Made by a program: the position numbers and the translations under genes
In this document: piece by piece, positions 49,790 through 57,903 of the stretch
How the letters are laid out: each line of letters opens with the position of its first letter
Numbering within the stretch: the first letter of the stretch is position 1
Notes under the pieces: generated by a model
Databases searched by the model: none
The model's input: only the letters and a program-made list of their open reading frames with translations
What the model was told of the DNA's origin: nothing
Source of the DNA: Planctomycetota bacterium
Lineage (GTDB): Bacteria; Planctomycetota; B15-G4
Length of the DNA stretch: 64,000 nucleotides
Assembly: GCA_020638905.1 (NCBI GenBank)
Contig: JACKHP010000009.1
Coordinates: 124,001 to 188,000, forward strand
Reading direction: 5' to 3'

Positions 49790-51739
49790 TCAGGGCACCT
49801 GGAAGAGCACGCCGTTCGACGCACCGAAGCCGACCGGACCGTGCGCGTCGGGCATCCAGCACTGGAAGGCCAGCAGCGCGCCCGACGGCACGCCCGTGGG
49901 CCATGTCCCGGTGAGCGTGAGATCGCCTGCGCCGTCGAGCGGCAGGCCGCCCAGCACGAGGTCGGGGGACGGCACGAGTACGCCGCCCTTGAACGGGACG
50001 TCGATCTGCGCGAGCCCGAGCACGAGGAAGGTCGTCGCCGACGGCGGACCTCCGCGCAGGCGCAGCGACCAGGGCGTGCCGGCGAGCAGCGAGCCCGAGC
50101 CGGTGAGGGTCGCCCGTCCGTACGTCAAGTCGAGGTCGTCGTATGCGCGCAGGGCGGCGCCCGGCGGCTCGTGGAAGGCGGCCGCCAGGAACTCGGGCTG
50201 TCCGTCGAGGTCGCGATCGAGGTCGCCCAGCACAGCGCGTCCGAAGTCGTCCTCGGCCACCGAGGTGACGGAGTGCAGGAGCGCGCCGTCGGAGCCGCGC
50301 CGCAGCTCGACGCGTCCGTCGGGTTGCTGGTCGACGGCCTCGTCGGCGAGGTTGCCGAGCAGCAGCTCGGGACGTCCGTCGCCGTCGACGTCGCCGGCGG
50401 ACGACAGCGCGCCGCCGAGTCCGGCGTGTGCCGGTCCGACGAACCGATGGATCTGCGCGCCCGTGGCGCCCGACCAGACGGTCACCTCGCCGTCACCGTC
50501 GTGCGCGGCCGGCGCTCCCGCGAGCACGTCGTGGACGCCGTCGCCGTCGACGTCGCCCGCGTCGGCCACCGCGTAGCCGAGGCGGCTGCCGACCTCGCCG
50601 ACGTGCTGCTGGAGCACGAGTCCCGAGGCGCTCGGCACGACCCACGTCTCGGGAGGCACGCTGCCGCTCACCGGGTAGGTCGAGAGGCCGACGACCACGT
50701 CGGGGAGGTCGTCGCCGTCGACGTCGCCGAGGCGCGCGAGGCACTCGCCCAGGTACGCCGGCTGGGTCGAGGGCGGGAAGGGCAGGGGGGCGAGCTGCGC
50801 GCCCGTGGAGGTCGTGAGGTGGAGCGAGTGGTTCGTGGCGTGCCAGTAGTCGGGCAGTCCGTCGAGGTCGACGTCGCCGGCCAGCGCGAGGCCGCGGTTC
50901 GCTCCGTCGTCCGGCGGGATGAGCAGTCCGATGAGTTCGCCGTCGACCCCCGAGCGGATCCGGATTCCACCGCTGCCGGACATGGTCGCCACGTCGGGGA
51001 CGCCGTCGAGGTCGAAGTCGCCGGCCTCGCTGAAGGCGAACACGGTCCCCTCGGTGAGGGTCCAGCAGGCCGAGAGGTCGGCGCCCGACAGCAACCGGAG
51101 CTGCGAGAGCGGGAGCAGGTCGGCCACGCGGAGGCCGAGCAGCACGTCGACCACGCCGTCGCCGTCGGTGTCGCCGACCGCGTCGATGTCGGCGTGCCCG
51201 GTGAGCGCGGGGAGCGCGAGCTGCTGCTCGAGCCGCACGTCGAGGCCGCCCGGCAGCGCGGGGGTGGCGCTCGCTGCCTGGAACGAGAAGTCGTGGTAGA
51301 GCACCTCGATGCTGCCGCAGCAGTCGTCGGCGGCCGCGCCGAGGCCGAACGTCACGCCTCCGAAGACGGGGAAGGCGATCGAGAACTCACCGCTGTCCTC
51401 GGCGAAGTCGGCGTGAGCGTCGCCGACGACGTAGCGGGCGTGATCGAAGCCGGGATCGTGCGCCACGATCGTGACCGAAACGGTCACCGTGCCGTCGTAC
51501 GGCGCCACCGTCTCGTACACGAGCGACGGACTGCACAGGCAACTGCTCACGGGGTAGGCGAAGATCGTTCCCGCCACGAGGTCGATCTCGTGGGTGCCGA
51601 GAGACTCTTCGCCGTCGAGGAACGTCCACTCGAAGTCGGCCAGGCTCAGCGGCGCCTGGGCGGCCAGCGTCGGCGCGCCGACGAGCGCGACGACGGCGGC
51701 GAGGACGAGGTGCGACGCGCCGGTCGACATGACTTGCAT
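49790..51739 (-). CDS. secreted FG-GAP/integrin-alpha-like repeat protein with PFKGG-type C-terminal domain
   Basis: 649 residues from ATG 51739 with GAGAGGAGAAGTC upstream. A signal peptide (SHLVLAAVVALVGAPTLAAQ) is followed by a beta-sandwich domain (about 30-155) with paired cysteines (SSCLCSP, DDCCGS). From about 170 to 540 come about six FG-GAP repeats, each with a calcium-binding loop such as DTDGDGVVD, DFDLDGVPD, DVDGDDLPD and DVDGDGVHD. They should fold into a beta-propeller that binds calcium and a partner. The last 115 residues are the shared C-terminal domain (LGLAQIDVPFKGGVLVPSPD, then GTWPTGVPSG and QCWMPDAHGP). It has its own -10-like element and probably serves in adhesion or envelope structure (inference). 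Confidence 0.85.
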   Translation of the reverse strand: MQVMSTGASHLVLAAVVALVGAPTLAAQAPLSLADFEWTFLDGEESLGTHEIDLVAGTIFAYPVSSCLCSPSLVYETVAPYDGTVTVSVTIVAHDPGFDHARYVVGDAHADFAEDSGEFSIAFPVFGGVTFGLGAAADDCCGSIEVLYHDFSFQAASATPALPGGLDVRLEQQLALPALTGHADIDAVGDTDGDGVVDVLLGLRVADLLPLSQLRLLSGADLSACWTLTEGTVFAFSEAGDFDLDGVPDVATMSGSGGIRIRSGVDGELIGLLIPPDDGANRGLALAGDVDLDGLPDYWHATNHSLHLTTSTGAQLAPLPFPPSTQPAYLGECLARLGDVDGDDLPDVVVGLSTYPVSGSVPPETWVVPSASGLVLQQHVGEVGSRLGYAVADAGDVDGDGVHDVLAGAPAAHDGDGEVTVWSGATGAQIHRFVGPAHAGLGGALSSAGDVDGDGRPELLLGNLADEAVDQQPDGRVELRRGSDGALLHSVTSVAEDDFGRAVLGDLDRDLDGQPEFLAAAFHEPPGAALRAYDDLDLTYGRATLTGSGSLLAGTPWSLRLRGGPPSATTFLVLGLAQIDVPFKGGVLVPSPDLVLGGLPLDGAGDLTLTGTWPTGVPSGALLAFQCWMPDAHGPVGFGASNGVLFQVP

Positions 51740-51771
51740 GACTTCTCCTCTCGCCCCTGCCCGGCGCGGTC

Positions 51772-51777
51772 AGTCTA
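51772..51777 (-). promoter_or_regulatory. -10-like element TAGACT (minus strand)
   Basis: Minus-strand context CGTGGTAGACTGACC, 32 bp before the ATG at 51739, between eutL and the FG-GAP gene. It separates the FG-GAP gene from the eut operon. Confidence 0.45.
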
Positions 51778-51825
51778 CCACGCTCCGTTCGGCCCGCCCC
51801 GCCGACCGCGCTGGTCCGCGCCGAC

Positions 51826-52482
51826 CTAGTACTCCCGCGGACGCCGCGCGACCTCGACCACGGCCTTCGCGTACGCGACCGCAGCGGCCTGGCACGCCTC
51901 GAGCGTCCCGCTCAGGAAGGCCGCGCTGAAGTTCGTCTCGGTCGGCGGCGGCTGGATGCGTGCCGCTTGCACGTCGGCGGCCTTGAGCGCCGCGTCGAGA
52001 CCGAGCGCGCCTTCCATCGGCGGGGCGACGAGGTAGGCCATCGCGTCGCCCGGTGTGAGTCCGGCCTCCTGCGCGAGGTAGGTCCCGAGCGCGCTCACGA
52101 CGTGCGGGAAGACGGCCAGGCTGCCGTCTTCGTTCGCGGCGTAGAAGCACGCGTCGTGTTCGAGGCAGCGCACGGCGGCGCGCAGTCCCTCCTCGATCTC
52201 GTCGGGACCGCTCGCGGCGAGCACGCCCAGGATCTCGCCCGAGAGCGGCCCGGACGCGTGGCGCGCGCCGGCGTAGAAGCTGCGCGCGAAGACGACCTCG
52301 ACCGGCGCCTGCTTGGTGGCCTCGTCGAGCGCGACGTAGGTCGGGTCGTCCTGGTCGGCCGTGATCAGTCCCAGGGACGTGTGGCGCGCGGGGTCGGCGC
52401 CGTACGCCGCGAGCAGCGTCGGGCTCGCGTTCGGGATGCGGCGCACCGAGAGGATCGTCGGCGGGATGGGCTCGAGGATCAT
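51826..52482 (-). CDS. eutL: ethanolamine microcompartment shell protein EutL
   Basis: 218 residues from ATG 52482, overlapping the eutC stop as ATGA. The sequence follows the EutL family closely: ILEPIPPTILSVRRIPNAS at the start, SLGLITADQDDPTYVALDEA, VEVVFARSFYAGARHASGP, LSGEILGVLAASGPDEIEEG, DACFYAANEDGS and GLDAALKAADVQAARIQPPP, ETNFSAAFLSG. EutL is a trimeric double-BMC-domain shell protein whose central pore can bind ethanolamine and open or close. The length is the usual 215-220. No other shell gene (eutM, eutN, eutK, eutS) is within this window, so a complete compartment would need genes elsewhere. Confidence 0.94.
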   Translation of the reverse strand: MILEPIPPTILSVRRIPNASPTLLAAYGADPARHTSLGLITADQDDPTYVALDEATKQAPVEVVFARSFYAGARHASGPLSGEILGVLAASGPDEIEEGLRAAVRCLEHDACFYAANEDGSLAVFPHVVSALGTYLAQEAGLTPGDAMAYLVAPPMEGALGLDAALKAADVQAARIQPPPTETNFSAAFLSGTLEACQAAAVAYAKAVVEVARRPREY

Positions 52483-53408
52483 CGCGTGACCTCGTCGGCG
52501 ATCTCGACCAGCCGCACGCGCGGCTGCGGCGCGCGGTGCGCGCGGGACGCCACGTCGCCCAGCTCGCCGCGCAGCGACGAGAGGTCGAGCGCGACGCCGG
52601 ACGTGCGTTGCTCGAGCATCGCCGACGCGAGCAGCGCGAGCTTGCGCGCGGCCTCGGCCGGCGGCGTCCCGCGGGGGTGGATGTTCGACATCATGTTGCG
52701 GTCGCCGTCCGTGCGTCCGATGCGCGGATCGTGCACGAGGTAGGCCGAGAGGCCGTCGCCGGTGCCGAGCCCGGGACGCTCGCCGAGCAGGATCGCGGCG
52801 ACCTTCGCGCCGACCGTCTGCCCGATCTCGTCCTCGAGCCAGACGCGGGCGAAGCGCGCGCAGAGCGGCGTGCCCACCGTGAGTCCGCGCGCTTCGCAGG
52901 CGCGCGTGAACTCGCCCAGCAGCTCGAGGCCCGAGCCCATGCAGGCCACCGCCGAGAGTCCGTCGGCCACGATCGGCTGGACGTCGACGTCGCGCCGCGC
53001 CTCGGCGCGCAGGCGTTGCAGCGACGGCTCGTCGAGGCGCCGTCCGAGATCGGGACGCAGCAGGAACTCGTGGTGGTCGGAGACGCGGCTCCGCAACGCG
53101 AGCAGTCCGTGCGCGGCGGCCCAGTCGTCGGGCAGCACGCGCGCCACCGCGTCGTGCGCCACCGCGAGCTCGGCCTGGAACTGGAGCACGACGTCGGTCG
53201 CGTAGCGCGTCCCCACATGGCCGATGCCGAGCAGCGCGGTCGTGTGCCGCGCCGCCTCGGCCGCGAAGCCGTCGCGCCGCGCGGGCTCGGCGGGGAAGAC
53301 CTTGGCCGGCGGGGGATCGATCATCTCCAGCGCGGGCGGCCTGCCGAGCGGTGCATCCTCGCCGAGCGCGCGGCGCAGGCCGGCCATGAGCTCGCGCGTG
53401 GCACTCAT
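52479..53408 (-). CDS. eutC: ethanolamine ammonia-lyase small subunit
   Basis: Small subunit of the adenosylcobalamin-dependent enzyme that splits ethanolamine into acetaldehyde and ammonia. 309 residues from ATG 53408; a longer frame from 53480 lies inside eutB and is rejected. Conserved parts include ARHTTALLGIGHVGTRYATD, LLRPDLGRRLDEPSL, VADGLSAVACMGSG, AAILLGERPGLGTGDGLSAY and DRNMMSNIHPRGTPP. These line the cobalamin-binding interface with EutB. Start and stop overlap the neighbours by four bases on both sides, so eutB, eutC and eutL are translationally coupled. Confidence 0.95.
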   Translation of the reverse strand: MSATRELMAGLRRALGEDAPLGRPPALEMIDPPPAKVFPAEPARRDGFAAEAARHTTALLGIGHVGTRYATDVVLQFQAELAVAHDAVARVLPDDWAAAHGLLALRSRVSDHHEFLLRPDLGRRLDEPSLQRLRAEARRDVDVQPIVADGLSAVACMGSGLELLGEFTRACEARGLTVGTPLCARFARVWLEDEIGQTVGAKVAAILLGERPGLGTGDGLSAYLVHDPRIGRTDGDRNMMSNIHPRGTPPAEAARKLALLASAMLEQRTSGVALDLSSLRGELGDVASRAHRAPQPRVRLVEIADEVTR

Positions 53409-54766
53409 GCGAGCACGCTCGGGTCGCCGAAGCGCGGACCGGGGCGCTCGCCGTCCATGATGCCCTTGTGCGAGAGCCACGCGTCGAACTCGGGCGTGGG
53501 ACGCTTGCCGAGCAGCCGCCGCAGCGACGGGATGTCGTGGTACGACGTCGACTGGTAGTTGAGCATGACGTCATCGCCGACGGGGAGCGACATGAGGTAG
53601 CAGCAGCCGGCCGCGGCCAGCAGCACCTCCAGCGACTCGAGTTCGTCCTGGCGCATGTCGGCGTGGTAGGTGAAGCACGCGTCGCAGCCCATCGGCAGCC
53701 CGAGCAGCTTGCCCATGAAATGATCTTCGAGGCCGGCGCGCGTGATCTGCGTCCCGTTCTCGAGGTACTCGGGGCCGATGAAGCCGACCACGGTGTTCAC
53801 CAGGAACTGGCGGTAGCGCCGCGCGAAGCCGTAGCAGCGAGCCTCGAGCGTGACCTGGTCGGCGCCCTCGTGCGCGTCGGACGACAGCTCGGACCCCTGT
53901 CCTGTCTCGAAGTACATGAAGTTCGGACCGAGGCTCGAGCGCTGCGCCTGCATCTGCGCGTACGCCTCGTCCATCAGCCCGACCGAGATGCCGAACGCGC
54001 GGTTGCCCGCCTCGGTGCCGGCGAGCGACTGGAACATGAGGTCCATCGGACAGCCGAGCTCGAGCGCGCGCATCTGCACCGTCACGTGGCTCAGCACGCA
54101 GTGCTGCGTGGGGATCGCGTGGCGTCGTACGAGCCCGTCGAGCGCGCGCAGGATCTCGGCCGTCGACTCGGGCGAGTCGGTGGCCGGGTTCACGCCGAGC
54201 ACCGCGTCGCCGCAGCCGTAGGAGAGTCCTTCGCGCGTCGACATCAGGATGCCGGTCACGTCGTCGCTGGGATGGTTCGGCTGCAGGCGCGACGAGAGCC
54301 GTCCCGGCAGGCCGAGGGTGCTGTTCGCGCGCACGACGACCTCGCACTTGGCGCCGGCGAGCAACAGGTCCATGTTCGACATGAGCTTCGTCACGGCGGC
54401 CGCCATCTCGGGCAGCAGTCCCGGCGAGACGGCGCGGATCTGCGCGCCCGTGGTCGCGGGATCGAGCAGCCACTCGCGGAACTGTCCCACCGTGAGGTGC
54501 GCCACCGCGCGGAACGCGGCCTCGTCGAGGTCGTCTTCTGCGAGGCGCGTGATCGCGTCGTCCTCGTAGGGCACCACGGGATTCCGGCGCAGGTCGTGCA
54601 GCGTGAGCCCCGAGAGCACCGCGCGCGCGGCCACGCGTTCGATCGCGTCGCGCGCCGCGACGCCCGCGAGCTGGTCGCCGCTGCGCTCGGCGTTCGCCTT
54701 GGCGAGCACCTCCTTCACGCTCGCGAAGCGATGGACCGTTCCCCGGATCGTGGCCGCGAGCCGCAA
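53405..54766 (-). CDS. eutB: ethanolamine ammonia-lyase large subunit
   Basis: Catalytic subunit of ethanolamine ammonia-lyase. I place the start at TTG 54766: AGAGGAC lies 8 bases upstream, a -10-like element lies 49 bp upstream, and the product has 453 residues, the same length as E. coli EutB. The ATG at 54844 would add 26 arginine-rich residues encoded upstream of the promoter-like element. Family blocks are all visible: VKEVLAKANAERSGDQLAGV, NPVVPYEDDAITRL, GRLSSRLQPNHPSDDVTGI, EGLSYGCGDAVLGVNPATD, PTQHCVLSHVTVQMRALELG, ETGQGSELSSDAHEGADQVT, VNTVVGFIGPEYLENGTQIT, AGLEDHFMGKLLGLPMGCDA and VGDDVMLNYQSTSYHD. It needs adenosylcobalamin. Confidence 0.95.
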   Translation of the reverse strand: MRLAATIRGTVHRFASVKEVLAKANAERSGDQLAGVAARDAIERVAARAVLSGLTLHDLRRNPVVPYEDDAITRLAEDDLDEAAFRAVAHLTVGQFREWLLDPATTGAQIRAVSPGLLPEMAAAVTKLMSNMDLLLAGAKCEVVVRANSTLGLPGRLSSRLQPNHPSDDVTGILMSTREGLSYGCGDAVLGVNPATDSPESTAEILRALDGLVRRHAIPTQHCVLSHVTVQMRALELGCPMDLMFQSLAGTEAGNRAFGISVGLMDEAYAQMQAQRSSLGPNFMYFETGQGSELSSDAHEGADQVTLEARCYGFARRYRQFLVNTVVGFIGPEYLENGTQITRAGLEDHFMGKLLGLPMGCDACFTYHADMRQDELESLEVLLAAAGCCYLMSLPVGDDVMLNYQSTSYHDIPSLRRLLGKRPTPEFDAWLSHKGIMDGERPGPRFGDPSVLA

Positions 54767-55153
54767 GGCGCCTGTCCTCTCGTGCGTCGGGTGCGCCCGC
54801 CGTCGGGCGGCTGCGAGGCTATGCGCGCGCCAGGCCCAGCGCAACGGCGGGGCGCCGACCGGAGGCTCGGCTCCGCAAGCCGGGTGAGGTCGCGATCCGG
54901 GCCCGGATCGGCCGATCCGTGGCCGTTTCCGGTGACGAGGACTTCACACCCGTTGGCGACTTTCAGAAGACATGATGGTCAGAAATCCAACGTGGATCCG
55001 TCCCACGATGCCCCCGCGGCTCCGCGGGACTGCCTCTCCCGGACGCGCGCCCTCCCGCCGGGACGCCGACCCGCCGTCGGCGTCCGAGCCCGGCCCGGCC
55101 AACCTCCCTCGGTCCGACGGCGACGCGTCGCCCGGTCGTCCGGAGTGACTCCC
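54767..55153. other. divergent intergenic region between eutB and the nine-haem gene
   Basis: No gene. It contains the eutB promoter-like element (54816-54821). A perfect 9-bp hairpin, GGACGCCGA (55061-55069) with TCGGCGTCC (55077-55085), lies 69 bases before the ATG at 55154. I looked for a cobalamin riboswitch, which would make sense for eutB, and saw no B12-box-like sequence. Confidence 0.5.
54816..54821 (-). promoter_or_regulatory. -10-like element TAGCCT (minus strand)
   Basis: Minus-strand context GCGCATAGCCTCGCAG, 49 bp before the TTG start of eutB. Confidence 0.4.
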
Positions 55154-57781
55154 ATGACGTCCGTTCCTCGCCCCTCGGCGCGGCGCGTCCCGATCGCGCG
55201 CGTGCTCTCGTCCCTCGTCCTGCTGGCCCTCGTCGTGGCGGTCGCACCGCGGCTGCTGGCCGACGATCCCGTCGCGCCGCCGGCCGCCGGCGCGGGGAGC
55301 GTGCGCGTCGTCGCGTGGAACGACCTCGGCATGCACTGCCTCGACCCCGACTTCTCGGTCTTCTCGCTGCTGCCGCCGTTCAACACCATCCAGGCCCAGG
55401 TCATGGTCGACGGACAGCTTCTCACGTCGCCCGGCGCGTACGCCGTGACGTACCGCGCCATCGCCGACGCGTCCGGTTCGATCGACACGTCGTCGATCGG
55501 CAAGACGAACTTCTGGGACCACGCGGGCGACCTGTTCGGAGCGAACCTCGCGCCCGACCACGGCCTGTTCGGCGCCGACATGCCCGGTCCCGACAACGTC
55601 CCGCAGCCGATGCTCTGGGACGACGGGTTCGCCGGATACATCGCGCGCGGCATCCCGCTCACGCCGTACGACGACGCGGGACTCAAGAACACGTACCCGA
55701 TGATGCGCATCGAGGTGCGCGACGGCACGAGCGCGCTCGTGGCGACCAGCGACATCGTGCTGCCGGTCTCCGACGAGATGGCCTGCAACGCGTGCCACGC
55801 GAGCGGCGCATCCGACGCGGCGAAGCCCGCCGCGGGCTGGAGCGACGATCCCGATGCGCTGCGCGCCGAGCGCCTGAACATCCTGCGGCTGCACGACGAG
55901 AAGAACGCGGACGACCCGCTCTACGCGCCGGGACTGGCCGCGAACGGGTTGTCGTCCGACGGACTGTACGCCAGCGTCGTCGTCGACGGGCACGCGGTGC
56001 TGTGCGCCGGTTGCCACCTCTCGAACGCGCTGCCCGGCTCGGGCATCGATGGGCTGCTGCCGCTCACCGAGGCGCTGCACGCGCGGCACGCCGGCGTGGA
56101 CGATCCCCAGAGCGGCCTGCCGCTCGACGACGCGGGCAACCGCTCGGCCTGCTACCGCTGCCACCCGGGCTCGAGCACCAGGTGCCTGCGCGGTGCGATG
56201 GGCGCCGCGGTGGCGTCCGACGGCAGCCTCGCGATGCAGTGCCAGAGCTGCCACGGTTCGATGAGCCAGGTCGGCATGACCGGACGCGTCGGCTGGCTCG
56301 ACGAACCCGGCTGCGGGAGCTGCCACACCGGCACGGCCACGCACAACTCGGGACAGATCCGCTACACGTCGGTCTTCGACGTCCCGGGACACCGGCGCGT
56401 CCCGGCGGACGATCTGTTCGCGACGAACCCCGACGCGCCGTCGCCCGGCTTCTCGCTCTACCGCTTCTCGTCCGGACACGGCGGGTTGCAGTGCGAAGCC
56501 TGCCACGGCTCGACGCACGCGATCTTCCCGTCGTCGCACGCATCCGACAACGTCGCGTCGGTCGAGGCCCAGGGACACGTGGGCGAGCTGTCCGACTGCA
56601 CGACCTGTCACGCGAGCTCGCCGGCCACGAACACCGGCGGACCGCACGGCATGCATCCGGTGGGACAGCCGTGGGTCAGCAAGCACCAGGGCGTGGCCGA
56701 GCACTCCACGAGCAACTGCCGCACCTGCCACGGTGCCGACCTGCGCGGCACGGTGCTGAGTCGCGCGCTCGGTGAGCGCTCGCTCTCCACCGGCTACGGG
56801 ACGAAGACGCTCTGGCGCGGCGCGACCGTGAGCTGCTGGCTGTGTCACGACGGTCCCGGCAGCGAGGGCAAGAGCAAGGACAAGCCGCCGGTGGTGCAGG
56901 GCGCGCAGGTCGAGGTCGACCAGCTCGTGCCGACCAGCTTCGCGCTCGACGCCAGCGACGCGAACGGTGACGCGCTCGTGCTGCGCGTCGTGACCCAGCC
57001 GGCGCACGGGACGGTGGGCGTGACGGCCAAGACCGCGACCTACTTCCCCGACGGCGACTGGCTGGGGCCCGACGCGTTCACCTTCGCGGCCTGGGACGGC
57101 AAGATCGACAGCAACCTGGCCACGGTCGCCCTGGGCGTGATCGACGCGGCCTGTCCCACGGCGCTCTCGGCCTCGTCGGCGACGTTCGGCGCGGCGGGCG
57201 GAGCGGGCGACGTGACGCTCACGATCCCGCTCGACTGCGCGTGGACGGTGGTGCTCGCCGATCCGCTCGTGAGCTGGCTCACGCTCACGTCCCCCGTCGA
57301 AGGCACGGGCAGCGAGTTCGTGACCTTCGACGTGGCGCCGAACCTCGGCGCCTCGGCGCGCAGCACGACGCTCTTCGTCGGCGGCAAGCCGTTCGTCGTG
57401 CAGCAGGCGGGCACGACCGGTCCCGACCTGGCCGGCGAGTGGACCAAGCTCCTGCAGCACTGCAAGACGAAGACGACGACCCGCTGCCGCCTCTCGGGAC
57501 GCCTGCTCGTGACGAACCTCGGCGACCAGGTCGCGGCGAAGACGTACGTCCGCTTCTACCTCTCGGACGACGAGCAGTTCGACGTGGGCGACACGCTCGT
57601 CAAGGAGCGCAAGGTCAAGACGCTCAAGCCCGGCAAGTCCTCGACGCGCAAGCTCAAGGTCAAGCTGCCGGTCGACACCACCGCCAGCGGACGCTTCGTG
57701 CTGGCCGTGCTCGACGCCGACGGCATCCTGACCGAGATCGACGAGTCGAACGACGTGGTCGCGTCGATGCAGATCCCGTAG
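55154..57781 (+). CDS. nine-haem c-type cytochrome with Ig-like, BACON and CARDB domains
   Basis: 875 residues from ATG 55154 with GGAG upstream and a signal peptide (VLSSLVLLALVVAVAPRLLAD). Residues about 50-200 form a beta domain with WNDLGMHCLDPDF and TNFWDHAGDLFGA. Nine CxxCH motifs lie between about 210 and 565: CNACH, CAGCH, CYRCH, CQSCH, CGSCH, CEACH, CTTCH, CRTCH and CWLCH. Next are a cadherin- or Ig-like unit (about 580-660, LDASDANGDALVLRV and YFPDGDWLGPDAFTFAAWDG), a BACON-like domain (about 665-755, SASSATFGAAGGAGDVTL and WLTLTS) and a CARDB-like domain (about 760-875, VTNLGDQVAAKTYVRFYLSD and LDADGILTEIDESND). Probably a large extracellular electron carrier held to surface material by the C-terminal domains. 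Confidence 0.87.
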   Translation: MTSVPRPSARRVPIARVLSSLVLLALVVAVAPRLLADDPVAPPAAGAGSVRVVAWNDLGMHCLDPDFSVFSLLPPFNTIQAQVMVDGQLLTSPGAYAVTYRAIADASGSIDTSSIGKTNFWDHAGDLFGANLAPDHGLFGADMPGPDNVPQPMLWDDGFAGYIARGIPLTPYDDAGLKNTYPMMRIEVRDGTSALVATSDIVLPVSDEMACNACHASGASDAAKPAAGWSDDPDALRAERLNILRLHDEKNADDPLYAPGLAANGLSSDGLYASVVVDGHAVLCAGCHLSNALPGSGIDGLLPLTEALHARHAGVDDPQSGLPLDDAGNRSACYRCHPGSSTRCLRGAMGAAVASDGSLAMQCQSCHGSMSQVGMTGRVGWLDEPGCGSCHTGTATHNSGQIRYTSVFDVPGHRRVPADDLFATNPDAPSPGFSLYRFSSGHGGLQCEACHGSTHAIFPSSHASDNVASVEAQGHVGELSDCTTCHASSPATNTGGPHGMHPVGQPWVSKHQGVAEHSTSNCRTCHGADLRGTVLSRALGERSLSTGYGTKTLWRGATVSCWLCHDGPGSEGKSKDKPPVVQGAQVEVDQLVPTSFALDASDANGDALVLRVVTQPAHGTVGVTAKTATYFPDGDWLGPDAFTFAAWDGKIDSNLATVALGVIDAACPTALSASSATFGAAGGAGDVTLTIPLDCAWTVVLADPLVSWLTLTSPVEGTGSEFVTFDVAPNLGASARSTTLFVGGKPFVVQQAGTTGPDLAGEWTKLLQHCKTKTTTRCRLSGRLLVTNLGDQVAAKTYVRFYLSDDEQFDVGDTLVKERKVKTLKPGKSSTRKLKVKLPVDTTASGRFVLAVLDADGILTEIDESNDVVASMQIP

Positions 57782-57790
57782 GGGAGTGGG

Positions 57791-57830
57791 GGGGACGCCG
57801 CGGTACGCGGGTGCGCGTCGCGGCGTCCCC
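57791..57830. terminator. 12-bp hairpin with extended inner stem
   Basis: GGGGACGCCGCG (57791-57802) pairs with CGCGGCGTCCCC (57819-57830). An inner ACGCG/CGCGT pair (57805-57809, 57814-57818) continues the stem around GGTG. It lies 9 bases after the plus-strand stop, between convergent genes. No T-tract. Confidence 0.75.
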
Positions 57831-57903
57831 GGGGCGCCGCGGGCCACGCAGGGTCTCTCCCGTGCGCGTGCTCGCGGCGCAGGCCTCGACGCGCCGGAGT
57901 GCG

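Noticed and set aside
54767..55153. Cobalamin riboswitch before eutB
   Set aside because: It would fit the cofactor need, but no B12-box-like sequence or matching fold is visible, and the leader after the -10-like element is only about 40 bases.
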